A stretch of 64,000 nt of DNA from Euphorbia lathyris (taxonomy: Eukaryota > Streptophyta > Magnoliopsida > Malpighiales > Euphorbiaceae). Positions 29,005 to 41,031 of the stretch are shown one piece after another (positions within the stretch are counted from its first letter, which is position 1; every line of letters begins with the position of its first letter). The notes below the pieces were generated by a model, which was not told where the DNA came from, ran no database searches, and saw only the letters and a list, made by a program, of their open reading frames with translations. Position numbers and translations under genes: made by a program. Location: assembly GCF_963576675.1 (NCBI RefSeq), contig NC_088914.1, positions 22,733,001 to 22,797,000 on the forward strand, in the 5' to 3' direction.

Positions 29005-32000
29005 CTAGCATGAACCCCGTGCAATGCACGGGATGTCTTATAATATTCTCGTGAAGCAATAACTTAAAATTATAGTAATCAATAAATTTTAAATTTATAG
29101 AAAAAAAAACTTAATAGTATTAGTAGAAAGTGTCGGTTTTATTTTAGTTGTCTTGTTTTATGGTAATATAAATAGTAAAACACAAACAACACTGAGAAAG
29201 TGGTTTTTTAGAATGGAAATTAGTTATGAGATATCTTAAAGATAAAAGCATTTTATGTGAATTATTCAGAATCATTTAAGAGTTATGGTGTTGTCTTTTT
29301 AACTTTGCACGGTATTTTAATTTGATTTTGTCATTATTGTATATATGTCGAGAAATAGAAATTGACATTTTAAAATTTTAATGAATATACAATTATAAAA
29401 ATTGTATTAATGAATAACCAATCTATTTTTTAAAACATTTATTTGAAAAATGTATTTTTAATGCAATGATATGGTTTTTTTTTTGTCTTTCTTGCAATAA
29501 AAAAAAATTAAATCTAATTTGCTTTTAACTTTCAAAATTATCATATACATTCACGGCTGATAACTGAAATCAACATATGAAAGTAGTCATGACAAAATAA
29601 AAAACATATTTTTTTAAGGATGAAAAGATATTGTTTTAATTAAAATTTGAATAGTAATTTAATATTTAACGTATTTAAAGTCGAAAAATGAATCACTATA
29701 TAAAGTTTGAATATGTTGACTATATAACATCTCTAGATAATAATAGTTTTCAATGATTAGGATAAATTATATTTATGGTCACTAAATTTTATACGACCAC
29801 TAAAAAAGAGCTTTAAACTTTTTAATATTATGAAACTAAATTTCAATTAACGCCTTAAAATGATTATTGGTGATCATGATTTTAAGATCATTAACCGTCA
29901 TTTTGAGACGTTAATTAAAGTTTAGTATCCATGATGTTAAAAAGTACAAAATTAAGTGATTTTTATGTTACAGTTTAAAATTCATTGATGATAATGTTAG
30001 TTAAGGTAATATTGAATGGTCATGAATGTAAATTTATATGACAATCTTAATATGGTAATTTGTGAGATTTTAAAGGAAAATGTTAGTCAATTCTACATGA
30101 ACCTAGGATCATATATCTTTGACTATCACTTTTATGCTGCCAATTTTTTTACAACATTGTCTTGATATAATGGACATAACCCGAACCATAAGTTTGTTTT
30201 GAATGCAACTCTTTTAAGTAAATTTGATCTTACTTACTAAAATAATAAGATTAGGCGAATTTTGCAATGCAATGCTAAAATAACAATAATTTAGAAGGAA
30301 AGAATGTTGCAACATCCTAATCAGATTTCAAATTAACAATAATTGAGAGAGAAAATATAAGAAATTTTTATGAAATATATTTTTAGTGGTTTTGAGTAGC
30401 AATACATTTCTACCTCTTGCAATTTCCTTTAATATAAAAAATTAAGTTCTCTTTTTTTATTACAATTGAAGAAAAGGTACAGCAAAACAAAAAAAAGAAA
30501 AGGAAGAAAAAAAAAGAAAAAAGAGAAAAAATTCATACAGCAGCAAATATAATCAGCCAGGAACTTTCCTGGGAAAACAGCACCCAATCTATACAATTGA
30601 GTTCTCTTAATTTCATTAAAAAAACACTTTATTTTGTTAGATAATCCACACCAATTAGACCATCAAATTAGTCACCAATTGAAACATTAATTAGCATAGT
30701 TCCTATTGTACAGATTTAGAGAAAAATCAAATTACAATATAGAGATAGGAAAGAAATATTAATGTCTTTGATAACACATGACTGTTCCAATAATATTGTA
30801 AAACCCTTTGATTCTATTAGTTACTAATTTTAGGAATGGAAAAAACAAATAATCAAAAACTTCAATCAGGAACTGAATCTTCCACCTACCGAGTGAAGAT
30901 CAAAACGTGAGATAAACCTGGGGTCTGACAGAGATACTAATGGATGATATCTAAAATTATAGAGGTTACTGGCCATTTAATTCATAGTGGAGATTGCAGC
31001 AGTTAAAGAATGGGTAAGAAGAAGTTGAGGAAGATAAAGAGAACGTTTACGGGCTGATATGGATGGGGTGGGAAGGAGCAGTTGAGAGAGATGGTGGGAT
31101 TCTGCTCATTAAGTAGAGGCTTCATAAACGGCAATCCTCCATGAGCTTCTTTTGGCACATCAAACTGTTGTCCCCTGTTATCTTGGGAGTGGAATATAAT
31201 GGAGTGTCCAACGGTGTTGGTGTTGGTGTTGCTAGTAACTTCCTCACATGTGTTCGAATGGGTACATATGTTGCTGGTGGCTCCAAAACTTTGTAACTAT
31301 ATATCCTGAGGAAACATATCATCCAACTCCTCATCAGTCAAGGGCATGCTTCTCTCCTAAATATCCTTCTCCCATCTCAACAATTATAATGTTCAGGCAT
31401 CATTACACCCCACATATTAATGGCATTTGGAGTTGGAGTGGCCAAATCAACTCTACCGACATGAGTAATTCCAGGAGTGTAAGCAGCTGATGGAGTAGCC
31501 CCCTTCCAAAACAAATAAACAGGTTAGGCCAATAAGGGAAACACCAATTAATCCTCTCCAAAATGCAAATAGCGACATATATACATATAATTAAAAAAAA
31601 CAAAATACAAAGTGATTTGATTGAATTGAAAAAAATAAGATATGAAATACAAAGTAAGTGTTCGAATTGAAAAATTAAGGTGAAATTAAAATACCTGTGA
31701 CCAATGATCCAAAGGAAATTTCGAAAACCATGATCTGAAAAACTAATTAGGATATCAACACTTAAAGGCTCCTGAATCTGTCTCATAATTAGAATAAGCA
31801 GTAAATACGCCAAAAGGGAGGAAATAATCCAAAATTACATATACTTAATGCTTAATTTCCATCGCAAATTTTCATCATCAAAGCACAACCTCATATCAGC
31901 ATTATTGAAAACAAAGCATAAATTAAATTTATCAGAAATGCTGAGATGATCTCAAATTGTGCCTGCCACCTATCAATATTGTCTACAGATTTAGATTATT

Positions 32001-34271
32001 AACCCAACCAAAATAAACGACAATAGACATCAAATGCGTGAAAATTCAAGGGAAGCAAAACCGGCTTAACTTGTCAAATGGAAGAGAAGCAATTTGATAG
32101 GAACCCAAAAATAATGAGAAAAAGTGAGAGATAGGAGGTTAAAACGAATCCAAAATCAACAACGGAAAGATATAAGAATGTAAATAAACCCATAGAAAAG
32201 CTTACTGATAATGAAAAAAAAATTGAAAATCAATGCTTAAAGCCCAAGCCAACACACCAAATTCTACCATGATCCTTCAGCACCTGCAGTTGGATTCTGG
32301 AATGCAAAGAATCCCGAGAATGTCTTCAATGTATAGGGAGGTGAAATCGTTGGTCATATTCATTAGCAATGATCAACAATATCATTAAAAGGAAGAAGCA
32401 AATAACCAAGTGTTATTTCTGCAACTATAAATGTCCAAACAGCACCTAAATCCTATAAGAATCATGTGAGTTATAGCTTCAATATCACAATTTTTTCTAA
32501 AGGATAAAACAAAAGATGGAGATAAAAATATGTGCACAGCTCAATATAGTTCCAAAAGCTTAAATGCTTGTCCTTTTATTTATTTATTTTTGGCTTCTCA
32601 CCTTAATTTTAGATCAGCTGACAATCGATGACAATATAAATATAACAATCTAGCTAGATATATTTCAATGGCCAGCTTAATGAAATCAGAAAAGTTTATC
32701 AACCATTTTGAATAAGAACTTTCAACAGGTAAGTTTTTGTTTACTGCAAAACATAAAATAAGTAAGATTTAGACATTAGACTCACCATCAACATAACAAG
32801 AGAAAAAACAAAACAAAAAAAAAGAATTGAGTTCCTAAATACCCAAAATGCAATCTCCAAACACAATGCAATGAAGGTGAGAATCCAAACACAACTAAAC
32901 AGAAAATGATACAAAAACCTAAACAAATTGAAACATGGATTTACAAACAAAAAATTAGACCAAAAAATATGCACTAACCTTGTAGAACGGTATTGAATAC
33001 CACACCATTTCAATTCATAAAATCCTAGAATGCTCATCTTCAAACTCAAACCATAACTGCATTGCTAATGGAAACAAAGAAAAAGAAAAGGCATGGGAAG
33101 TGGAGAAAAGAATAAATGTATGAAATATCATTTCCAATTTCGAATTGAACGAAAATCAAAAACCAAATAATAACAGGATTATTATTAGTTTTCAAATCAC
33201 TCACCAGGAAATGAAATAGCACTGAAAAGCCTTTGTTTAGGGAAGCCACATTTATTTGTCTGGTGTTTATTTCTGTCTATTTCTTTTGGGGCTGGCTTTG
33301 TTTAACTCTTCAACAGTTTAGTGTATGCCGACCTCCATTGAAATCAGACACTGCCAATTACACAAAAAAAAAGTAAATCATTGACAACAATTATATCCCT
33401 ACCAAAAAAACATCTCAATACTCCTCACTCCATTATAGCAAGATGCATCAACTAATTGCAAATCCACACTATATGAAACCCAAGAAATCAAATGCCATAA
33501 GAGACGAGGATTTCAAATCAAACGGAATTGGAAAACATAGAGAAATCGACCTCCATGTAAAATCAATTGGTTCCTCAATCAACATTGAAGATGAGAAAAA
33601 CACAATGTAGTTATTAAGGGGAAAAAATCGAAAGAAGATAGGATGGAGAATAATGCCTTGGCGAAGAAACCGACGGCGAAGAAGATGGCGAAGAACATCG
33701 TCGAATCTGCGATTGGAGCAATCACCATCTAGCTTAGGGCTTAATTTTCCCAAATTATTATAGAAATAGCACTTGCATGAAGCACTTTGCGAGAACAAAT
33801 CACAGCGGGAGGAAGTATCTAGAAAAACGCAGACGAAAAACTAATAAATTGAAGGAAAAGAATGTAGCAATAAATTTGAGAAAGGGATTGCAGAGCCGTT
33901 GAGGGAATCCTAAGATTCTAAGATTTTAAGAAAAGGAATAATTTGCAGGCTAGGTTAGCAGTGTAGAGAGATTTTAGAGGTGAATCATATTTGGGTGAGG
34001 GAAGAAGAGGCAGTTGAGGGAGAGAAGAAGTTCACACGGAGAGGGCTAAGATCGCGAGGTTGAGGGAGCGATGAAGAGAAGTTGAAGGTGGCAGTTGAAA
34101 GGGCAGAGATTGAGAGGGAGAGAGGCGGACTCTGCATTGATTGTGGGAGTGAGTAAAATTAGAAGAAATAAATTTAAAAATTCAAAAAATCCTCAAAATG
34201 ACACATCAGATAAATTACTATTAGAGTGACACAATGGTAAATGAGGTTTCTGCTTTAATAGTAGTAATAGA
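29005..34271 (-). mobile_element. Helitron, non-autonomous, 5.27 kb
   Basis: Read on the minus strand, it begins TCTATTACTACTATTAAAGC with an A before it (34272). It ends with a hairpin CCCGTGCATTGCACGGGG, a short spacer and CTAG (29008-29005), followed by T. These are the defining Helitron ends with insertion between A and T and no target duplication. No Rep/helicase frame is visible. Inside lie an SF3B1 gene fragment (31095-31505) and other exon/intron-like sequence. A hydrophobic short frame near 33730-33580 is unidentified. The rest is AT-rich. Confidence 0.85.
31095..31505 (-). pseudogene. SF3B1: SF3B1 (SF3b155) gene fragment captured by the Helitron
   Basis: Translated in three minus frames, the stretch matches the N-terminal region of the U2 snRNP splicing factor SF3b subunit 1. 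Visible pieces are AAYTPGITHVGRVDLATP, a MPLTDEELDDMFPQ-type block, YKVLEPPATYVPIRT, VRKLLATPTP, then NRGQQFDVPKEAHGGLPFMKP and LLNE. Stops and at least two frameshifts break it, and a short segment before LLNE is missing. It lies in the same orientation as the Helitron. Only this part of the gene is present, so it is a transduplicated fragment, not a working gene. Confidence 0.9.
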
Positions 34272-35880
34272 TAATATTATCATGCAAAATCAATTTTAAT
34301 TCTAGGTTATTAAATTTTTTTTAAATACTGATCTGAATTTAATAGTCATATCGGATATTCCAAACATCAATTACGTTTAAAATATTTAATGTGTATATTA
34401 AAATGCTAACAACTAAGTTTGTCATCTACAACTTAATATAGTTAGAAAAAACCAATAAAAAATGAACGGAACTTTTTGACTTCATCGATATGATGTCACA
34501 CTTAAATAATTCAAACCGTTTTTTTTATAAATTCGTTAACATAAGGCTAAATTTGATATTTTTTTGAAATATATTCGAGTTAAATATGCATATACATTAT
34601 GTCTAAATGTGCACCTCTTCAAAAACCTTAAAGTCAAATTTGTCCATTATCTCATTTATATTCACTCTAAACAATAAATTCTTTCAATTTTAGATTGACT
34701 TTTTTTAAATAACTATTGTGCATTTGGATATATATATACATATATATAGAGAGAGATGGGATTTAGAGAGAAAAATGGGAAAATAGAGAGAGGGTTTGTA
34801 AGAAAGGGGATAAAGGTATTTTAGTAATTATAAAAGGAGAATGAAATTTTAGTAATTGTATAAGAAGTGGGTTTCACGTTTTTAAATGGGTAGTTGAAAA
34901 ATGATGAGGTGGCGCATTGACCATGCGTTGACCGGTCATTTTTACTTGTTATACACCAAAGTGGAAGGTCACGTATAAAGTCTTACATATTAGTGAGACA
35001 AAATTAAGGTTGTATACCAAAGTGTGAAATGGACTAAATATTGTACACCATTGATGAAGTTTACCCCCAATTTCCTAATAATTCAAACTTAAAATATATT
35101 TCATTAATCCCACCACTGTCTTCAAATCAGAGTTAGATCATCATATCATGATTACAACTTGTTTGGACGAATCCGAGAATCGGGAAGTCCCGACTTCTTA
35201 AAATATATATTTGGTATCGTAGTAATTATCTAGAGTTGAAAGTGAAATGTATGAAAAATGAAATTTTTTAAAAATAAAAAATGTGGTTCTATCAGAAATT
35301 TTTTCCTAAACAACTTTTAACTGTTAGACTTTTCCATTGGATGTCATCAACAATCATTTTGTCGTACTTTACTTTCATAACAAACTTTTATATTAGTAAA
35401 GCGAAAAGTTCATGACTTTTATGTCATGTTTTGAAGTTTAAGGATCATAAAGAAAGTAAGTCTAAAACTTTCTAATATCCTAACTTGCATTTTTTTTTTG
35501 TATTTATATTCTTAATTAAGGTCATTGTGTTCGACTAAATGGTAACCACTTTTCTGAGAGGGACATTGAATGTGATACTAATCTTTAAGTTTTTTATAAG
35601 CTCTTTATAACTGCACATAGTAGAGATAATAATAATAAAAGCTACTTTTTATTATCTGGGTCCCTTTGGCTTATAAAATATATTATTTTAATTAAATGGT
35701 AACCACTTTTCTGAGAGGGACATTGAATGCGATACTAAAATGGAGACAACAGATTTTCTTCTGATTTTACCCTTCAACTTAAACGCTTAAGTCAAATGGT
35801 TCTTTGAGTTGGCATGAGAAATTCTTAGACCAAGTGGTCCATGGTTTAAATCCTTGAAACTTGATAACTTGCTGGATCCG
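34272..35880. other. AT-rich intergenic region with transposon scraps
   Basis: No gene is seen. 34740-35065 (AGAGAGAGATGGG..., TTGACCGGTCATTTTTAC, TACACCAAAGTG) resembles half of a Mutator-like MITE of the design found at 56701-57956. TAAATGGTAACCACTTTTCT is the start of a direct repeat of about 45 bases at 35535 and 35693. 35790-35870 has a degenerate tRNA-like/TRIM stretch. Confidence 0.45.
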
Positions 35881-36598
35881 ATTTGATGATCTCCGCCGTA
35901 GTTACCTGCAAAACAGAACCGGAGACAGGATCTCCGGGAAAACTCTCCGACGATCAAGTCAGTTTTTGTAGGAGGGTTGGTAAATTGACAATAGTATTGT
36001 GGGAAAAATGTGAATGTACCTTTTCCCCTTTGGCCTTAGGGCTTTTTATAAGTGTTCTTAAGTAACCGCCGAGGGCGGTTACCCCTTCCAGGCCATGTTC
36101 CGAGGGCGGTTACTCCTTTTTAGGTCATGCCCCCTCTCGTGGCTTTCGTGGCAACAAACGTGGTATCGTTTGTCCTGAGTGGGAGTTTTAATGCTCCATT
36201 TAGGAATTCGGGGCGGTTACTCACTTCACCCGCTTCCTCTATTCGGGTCCCATCCCATCTTAGACCATGGATCTAAGTATGGGCTGGGCCCGTGTAATGA
36301 ATTCGGCCCGGTTTGGCTTCGCGGGTCATCACATGCCTCCCCCTTAGTTTGGCAAGAGCCCTTTAGGGTCTTTTTTATAGGAGACTCTTCGTTTTTGTCT
36401 GGATTTTCAAAATTCAAAAATTGTGACTTTCCCTTTCCCGTCGTTTCTTTTCCGGCATCCACCTTTTGCGTCGTTTCTCTTCCGGCATCAACCTTTTTGC
36501 GTCCGTTCTTCTTTGTGTCGTCTTTCATATGTAAGTGTTCCTTTCCAGAATTTGTACCTCGCTCGATTCTTTACTTCTGTTCATTTTCCTTCATCAAT
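35881..36598 (+). promoter_or_regulatory. Upstream region of the Transposase_28-type gene
   Basis: CTTTTTATAAGTGTTC at 36043 is a candidate TATA box. CCGAGGGCGGTTAC occurs at 36066 and 36099, and GGGCGGTTACTC again at 36211. A CT-rich leader ending CATCAAT precedes the ATG at 36599. This may be the end of an LTR, but no clear LTR boundaries are visible. Confidence 0.4.
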
Positions 36599-38934
36599 AT
36601 GTCGAACCCTGACCTCGACTTCGCACCATTCGACGAAAATTACGTCCGCGAGGTCTCCCATGAGGTCGAGGAGATGGTTGATGAAGCTTCAACCAGCTCT
36701 CCTGGGTCTGATTCTCATCCCGCCGACTTCCTCCACCTGGCGAATACAACCGATGAGGGTCTAGGTTTTGACCCTAAAAAGTTGATTCCGCCACCTGTCC
36801 CAACCCCCCGTTTATTATCGAAGAAGGACAGGTCGGGAAGTCTAGTTTGTCAAGAGACAATTGACGATTTGCGGGAGCAGTATCCTTGGCTCCAAGGCCT
36901 CGAAACCCTTATTCCCGGGGAGGATAAAGGACCGGGCGACTACCCAAAGGGGTATTTCACCATTTTCGTCGCCTAGATCATCTGCGGCTTCACGTATCCG
37001 CTGGCGGATGAGGTTGCCTCCGTCCTTGGCGGTTACGGAATCGCACCCGGTCAGTTGCATCCCAATGGATGGGCCGATTTAACTCTGGACAAATTTCTGG
37101 CGGATTTTCTGGAGGTTCCCTTCTCGCTCAAAATTTTCTCCAAGCTTCATCATTTCAAAAGTTCGGCGGGGTATTTTACTTTCATCCGTCAGAGCGGTTA
37201 CTTTCATCCGTCAGAGCGGTTACTATGGTTTTGACGAGTGGGACCGATCTTATTTCTTCATCAAGTTTCACGAAGGGAATCCGAACTTCCTTCGCCGTTG
37301 GGGCCGACCAAATGTAAAGAGTTTGAACTTCGGTTACCCCAGCGAGGAAGAATCCGCGGTGATCAAGTTTTTGAAGGGTACTCCTCCCTTTATATGGACA
37401 TATGATCAGGCTTTCCACATGCTAAGGAGCCGAGTGGCGATTGCCTATCGCGAGGGGGATCACGTTGTCTATCTCCCTTATCGCGTTTTTGTACAAGGTA
37501 CTTTTTATTTCTAAGTTGATGATTTCTTTTAACCCTTTGCAGGGGTGATCCTTTATCTCAACTCGCTGCAGATCGGGAGGCTAAAGCCCTAGCGAGAAGG
37601 AAGAGGTGAATGGAGGGAAACACTTCAGTCGCAGGGGCGAATTCTCTTGGAGGGGCGATTACTTCTATCGAGGCGGCTTCTTCCGCAAGGGCCTCCGTTT
37701 CACAAGGTCCAGCTTCTGCTTTCGAGGACCTTCCCTTAACTAGGAAGCGGAAGAATACTGCGGATACAGAGTCTTCTCGTCCCAGAAAGAAAAACGCTTC
37801 TGTGTCCCTCACTGTTGGCGGTACACCTGTATCCGCCTCGTCCAAAGGAAAAAGCAGTACACCAATCCACGAGGTATATTGATCTATTCCCCTTTTTTAT
37901 GTTGTTAATTTTTCCTTATGAGTTATCTGCTGTTCTCCTGATCTTTCTCCTTATGCATTCGTAGCCAATTCCCGATATCAGCGGGTGGTGGACTAGGACC
38001 TTTGGCATGGCTGTGAGCTTCTCGTGTAGGGACATTGTTTCTTCCATATGCAATGTCCTTGGGCGACTCCCCTCTGCTTCCCGCGTGCGAGAGCAAGTGC
38101 CGCTTCCTACTACTATGGAGGGGATTGAGAAGCGGGCCATAGAGGTATATTGTTACTTGTGATATTCTCTTTCATGGATCTTGCATTTGTAGTAATCGCA
38201 CATTTCTATCCGCTCTTATTATCTGCGAATCATCTTTTATGCAGATTATTAACTTCGCGGAGGGTGCTCTCCTAAGGGACGCTGAACGCGCTAAAGAGTT
38301 GGAGAACCTTGGTACTGAATTGGCGACTCAGAAGTCGCTTTATGATGATGTCTAAGGGAAGGTAAAGGCTCTTGAAGGCGCTTGTCAGAAGGTTATGAGC
38401 GAGAAGGAGGAAGCTCTCAGATCCCTCCAGGCTAAGTCCGACGAGCTGCAAAAGGTCCTTGATGATCTAAATTCATCCAAGGAGGCTCTAGAGATGCAAA
38501 AGAAGAAAGCTGAGGAGATTCTAGCCGAAGATGGTGCTCGCATCTATTGGTATGGGGAGCGAATTCATGCTGCTTATGAGCACGGGCATCCAGATCGAGT
38601 ACTTAGCCGCCCCAAGGTTCCCATCCCTGAAAAGGATCTAACTGAGAAGTGGGACAAGCTGGAAGTCGAGGATGCTGATATGGATGAGGTACTCTTCTTA
38701 GATTGGCAGAGTTTTCAGAACCCTCCAATTAGCTACGAGATCCCTACTCAGAACGCGGAAAAAGAGGCACCACAAGACCTTTCTCAGCCTGAGCAAGAGG
38801 TACCGCCCTCTGAAGCGGTTACTGTTTCGAGGGTTGAGGATTCGCTTGAAGCAGATCCGCCCACTAGAGGAGATGAGGGAGCCGCTGAAGGCGAGGAGGG
38901 CCATAGGGGTGAAGGAGAGGAAGCTGTAGCATAG
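36599..38934 (+). pseudogene. 'Putative gypsy type transposon' (Transposase_28) protein, broken
   Basis: ATG at 36599 starts an acidic N-terminus. The domain follows: LREQYPWLQGL, IPGEDKGPGDYPKGYFTIFV, then FTYPLADEVASVLGGYGIAPGQLHPNG in frame after a TAG (36974). Later blocks are FLEVPFSLKIFSKLHHFK, FHEGNPNFLRRWG and WTYDQAFHMLRSRVA. A 22-bp tandem duplication (37174-37217) shifts the frame. Likely introns are 37498-37542, 37874-37964 and 38145-38244. The last exon has TAA at 38353 and then a coiled coil (38395-38530) and acidic tail ending TAG at 38934. Such genes accompany plant Ty3/gypsy elements and their function is unknown. Confidence 0.75.
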
Positions 38935-39224
38935 TTTGATTTATATCTGGACTGTTGTATGTAACAAACTGCCCGTATATATATATTTTCTTTTGCTTGC
39001 CGCTTTACCTATACGTGCGATTGTTGCTTTATTCCTTATTGCCCTTTGTTTTCATACGTGACCCTTGCCCTTTTGCCGACTCCATATTTGTATTTCCTCG
39101 TAGTTTAGTTTCGTTTCCGCTAGGGTGGCCAGACCCTTTTTGCAATTTTTTGAGTACTCGTTAATTCGCTTAATTTTATGCCTTATCTTATAATTTTTCT
39201 TTCGAAAATAAATAATCAGAAGGT
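38935..39224. other. 3' region of the Transposase_28-type gene
   Basis: T-rich untranslated-type sequence with TATATATATATTTTC. I see no further gene. Confidence 0.35.
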
Positions 39225-40160
39225 TAATCATAAGGTTTTGCGAGTGATGCGTAATCAAAACTCCATTTATTAAAAGTATGCCAATTAGTTCTTGATAAAA
39301 GAATGTGACTCATTTTATCCATGCTTGAAATTCCAATTTTTACTATTTTCAAATGAAATTTTACAGTTTTGCTAAAGTTGCATCACAAATATGAAAATTA
39401 TTTTTAAACTATTAAATATGTAATTTCAAATATACCAAAATTTGATGTTTACTGTTAAGTGTTTTTAACAAATGAAGTTAATTTTTTTTTGCAATTCTTT
39501 ATTAATCATGATAAAATAAAAAAATCATAATCTTGAAAAATAAAAATGAAAAAAAAATTGAATCCTCAGGGTTTTTTTTTCACCAATTGGTCCTAAACTA
39601 TGTACTCAAGTTTCATGCCTAAATAGTCGAAGACTAGTTTGATCCAAAGTTCCTCACCTTTAGAAGAATGTTGTAGGTAACGCTGAGTTGGCTCGACTCA
39701 AGAATAGGGAGTTGGTGGACGTCAATGGTTGTAAAATGACCAACTTCTGGGATGAAATGATCCGCTCTTGAAGGGTTAGAGATTTTTGCTATCCTCGTAC
39801 TAATGTTGCAAAAAGACTCATCCTCGATATTGTAAAGACATTTTCGTTCTTGTTTGTCCCATTTTGGACATGGCGGGGTAGGTGGTGCACTGGATAAATG
39901 AAGTCCGCCACCATTCATATTAATAGTGCTACTCATAAGGTTCATCTTCCTTTGAAGTTTTGTAGCCAGTTCAATATTTATGTTTAAAGCTTTAGTGAAA
40001 CTCCAAAGAGTCCGCCCAATATATTTTGAGACCCCCATAGGAAGAAAGTCTATGACACATAAAATAGACAAAAAGATAAATGTTTGGTTAAAAAAAGGTG
40101 TTTAGCTCTTTCATATGTTATTAAACTGGAAAGAAAAAAAAGTAAGGCAGTGTTTGATAA
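39225..40160 (-). repeat. Duplicated legumin intron-exon-intron block
   Basis: The segment matches 24350-25250 throughout: intron 3 (ACCAATTGGTCCTAAACTATGTACTCAA), exon 3, and intron 2 (AAAGATAAATG, AAAGGTGTTTA). Exons 1, 2 and 4 are not found beside it. It is a partial paralogue in the same orientation about 15 kb away. Confidence 0.8.
39658..40049 (-). pseudogene. Legumin-like exon 3, second copy (frameshifted)
   Basis: Acceptor TCATAG at 40055-40050 and donor AAG|GTGAGG at 39658/39657 match the first copy. The region begins TFFLWGSQNILGG and then a small deletion near 39995 shifts the frame. The rest reads FTKALNINIELATKLQRK, DESFCNISTRIAKISNPSRAD and VHQLPILESSQLS. As in the first copy, the Asn-Gly processing bond is missing (IEDESFC). 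Confidence 0.8.
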
Positions 40161-40469
40161 AAATAAAATACTGTTGAAAGTATTAAATGATATAGTTGTT
40201 TGATAAATATTAAAAATAAATACTGAATTTAAGAATATTAATTGATAATGTTCAACTCAAATATTTTATGTTTACTTATCAAAATAATTTTTAAATTAAT
40301 TGATAATTACAATTCTTTCACCATTTAAAAAGTTCAATTAAGGTTTTTTTCCATAAAAAAACATAATTGAATTTTTTAGATGGTGAAAGAATTATAATTA
40401 TCAAATCTAAAAAATTCAATTATGTTTTTTTTATGGATGGTGAAAGAATTATAATTATCAAATATACTT
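40161..40469. mobile_element. MITE-like AT-rich repeats
   Basis: TGGTGAAAGAATTATAATTA occurs directly at about 40382 and 40438. AAAAAATTCAATTATG and its complement CATAATTGAATTTTTT form an inverted pair around them. GGCAGTGTTTGATAAA near 40147 resembles a hAT MITE terminus. Boundaries are unclear. Confidence 0.4.
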
Positions 40470-41031
40470 AATGCCGCTCTCGTCTCTCTCAATAACGCGA
40501 TATAGCGTTTCCGCTGACGTCGTGCTACCTCGGCCAGGGCCGTCGCCGTTAATCGCTGCCGGTGAGAGGGTCCTTTCCGTTGACCGGTAAAGGTTGTCCC
40601 CGTTTTCTGTGGGTCTGTTGTCGTGTGGGTTTTGTGTTGTGTTGAGGTGGGTTATCGGATTTTTGCGTTGTTCAACCTAGATCGTTTCGATCTTGTGGTG
40701 GCCGTGGGCGGGCGTTTGTGAGGCACAGGGGTGTGCGACGGTGGTGAGGAGCCGTCCCTGGTGGCGCGGTGGGTGTGTGGCCATTGCTGGGTCACTGTGG
40801 CTGTGGTTATCTTGACTGCGTTTCTTGGTGCGAATTTGGGGGTTCTGGAACCTTATACCACTGGGCCTTTTGTTTGCTGCTCTAATTGGGACAGGTGCTG
40901 TGTCACTGGGGCTGCGGGTCTTCTTGGCTGTATTTTCTTGGTGCGATTTTGGGGGTTTTGGAACCTCATTCCACTGGGCTTTCTGTTTGCTGTTCCAGTT
41001 GGGATAGGTGTAGTTGGAAAGGACATCAGAA

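Noticed and set aside
28740..29024. 94-residue hydrophobic frame on the minus strand
   Set aside because: It starts inside the Helitron end and crosses its boundary, and no family or promoter is evident.
32270..32335. Short plus-strand stretch reading DPSAPAVGFWNAKNPE
   Set aside because: It looks protein-like but is only about 20 codons, has no assignable family and lies on the strand opposite the SF3B1 fragment; not enough to call an exon.
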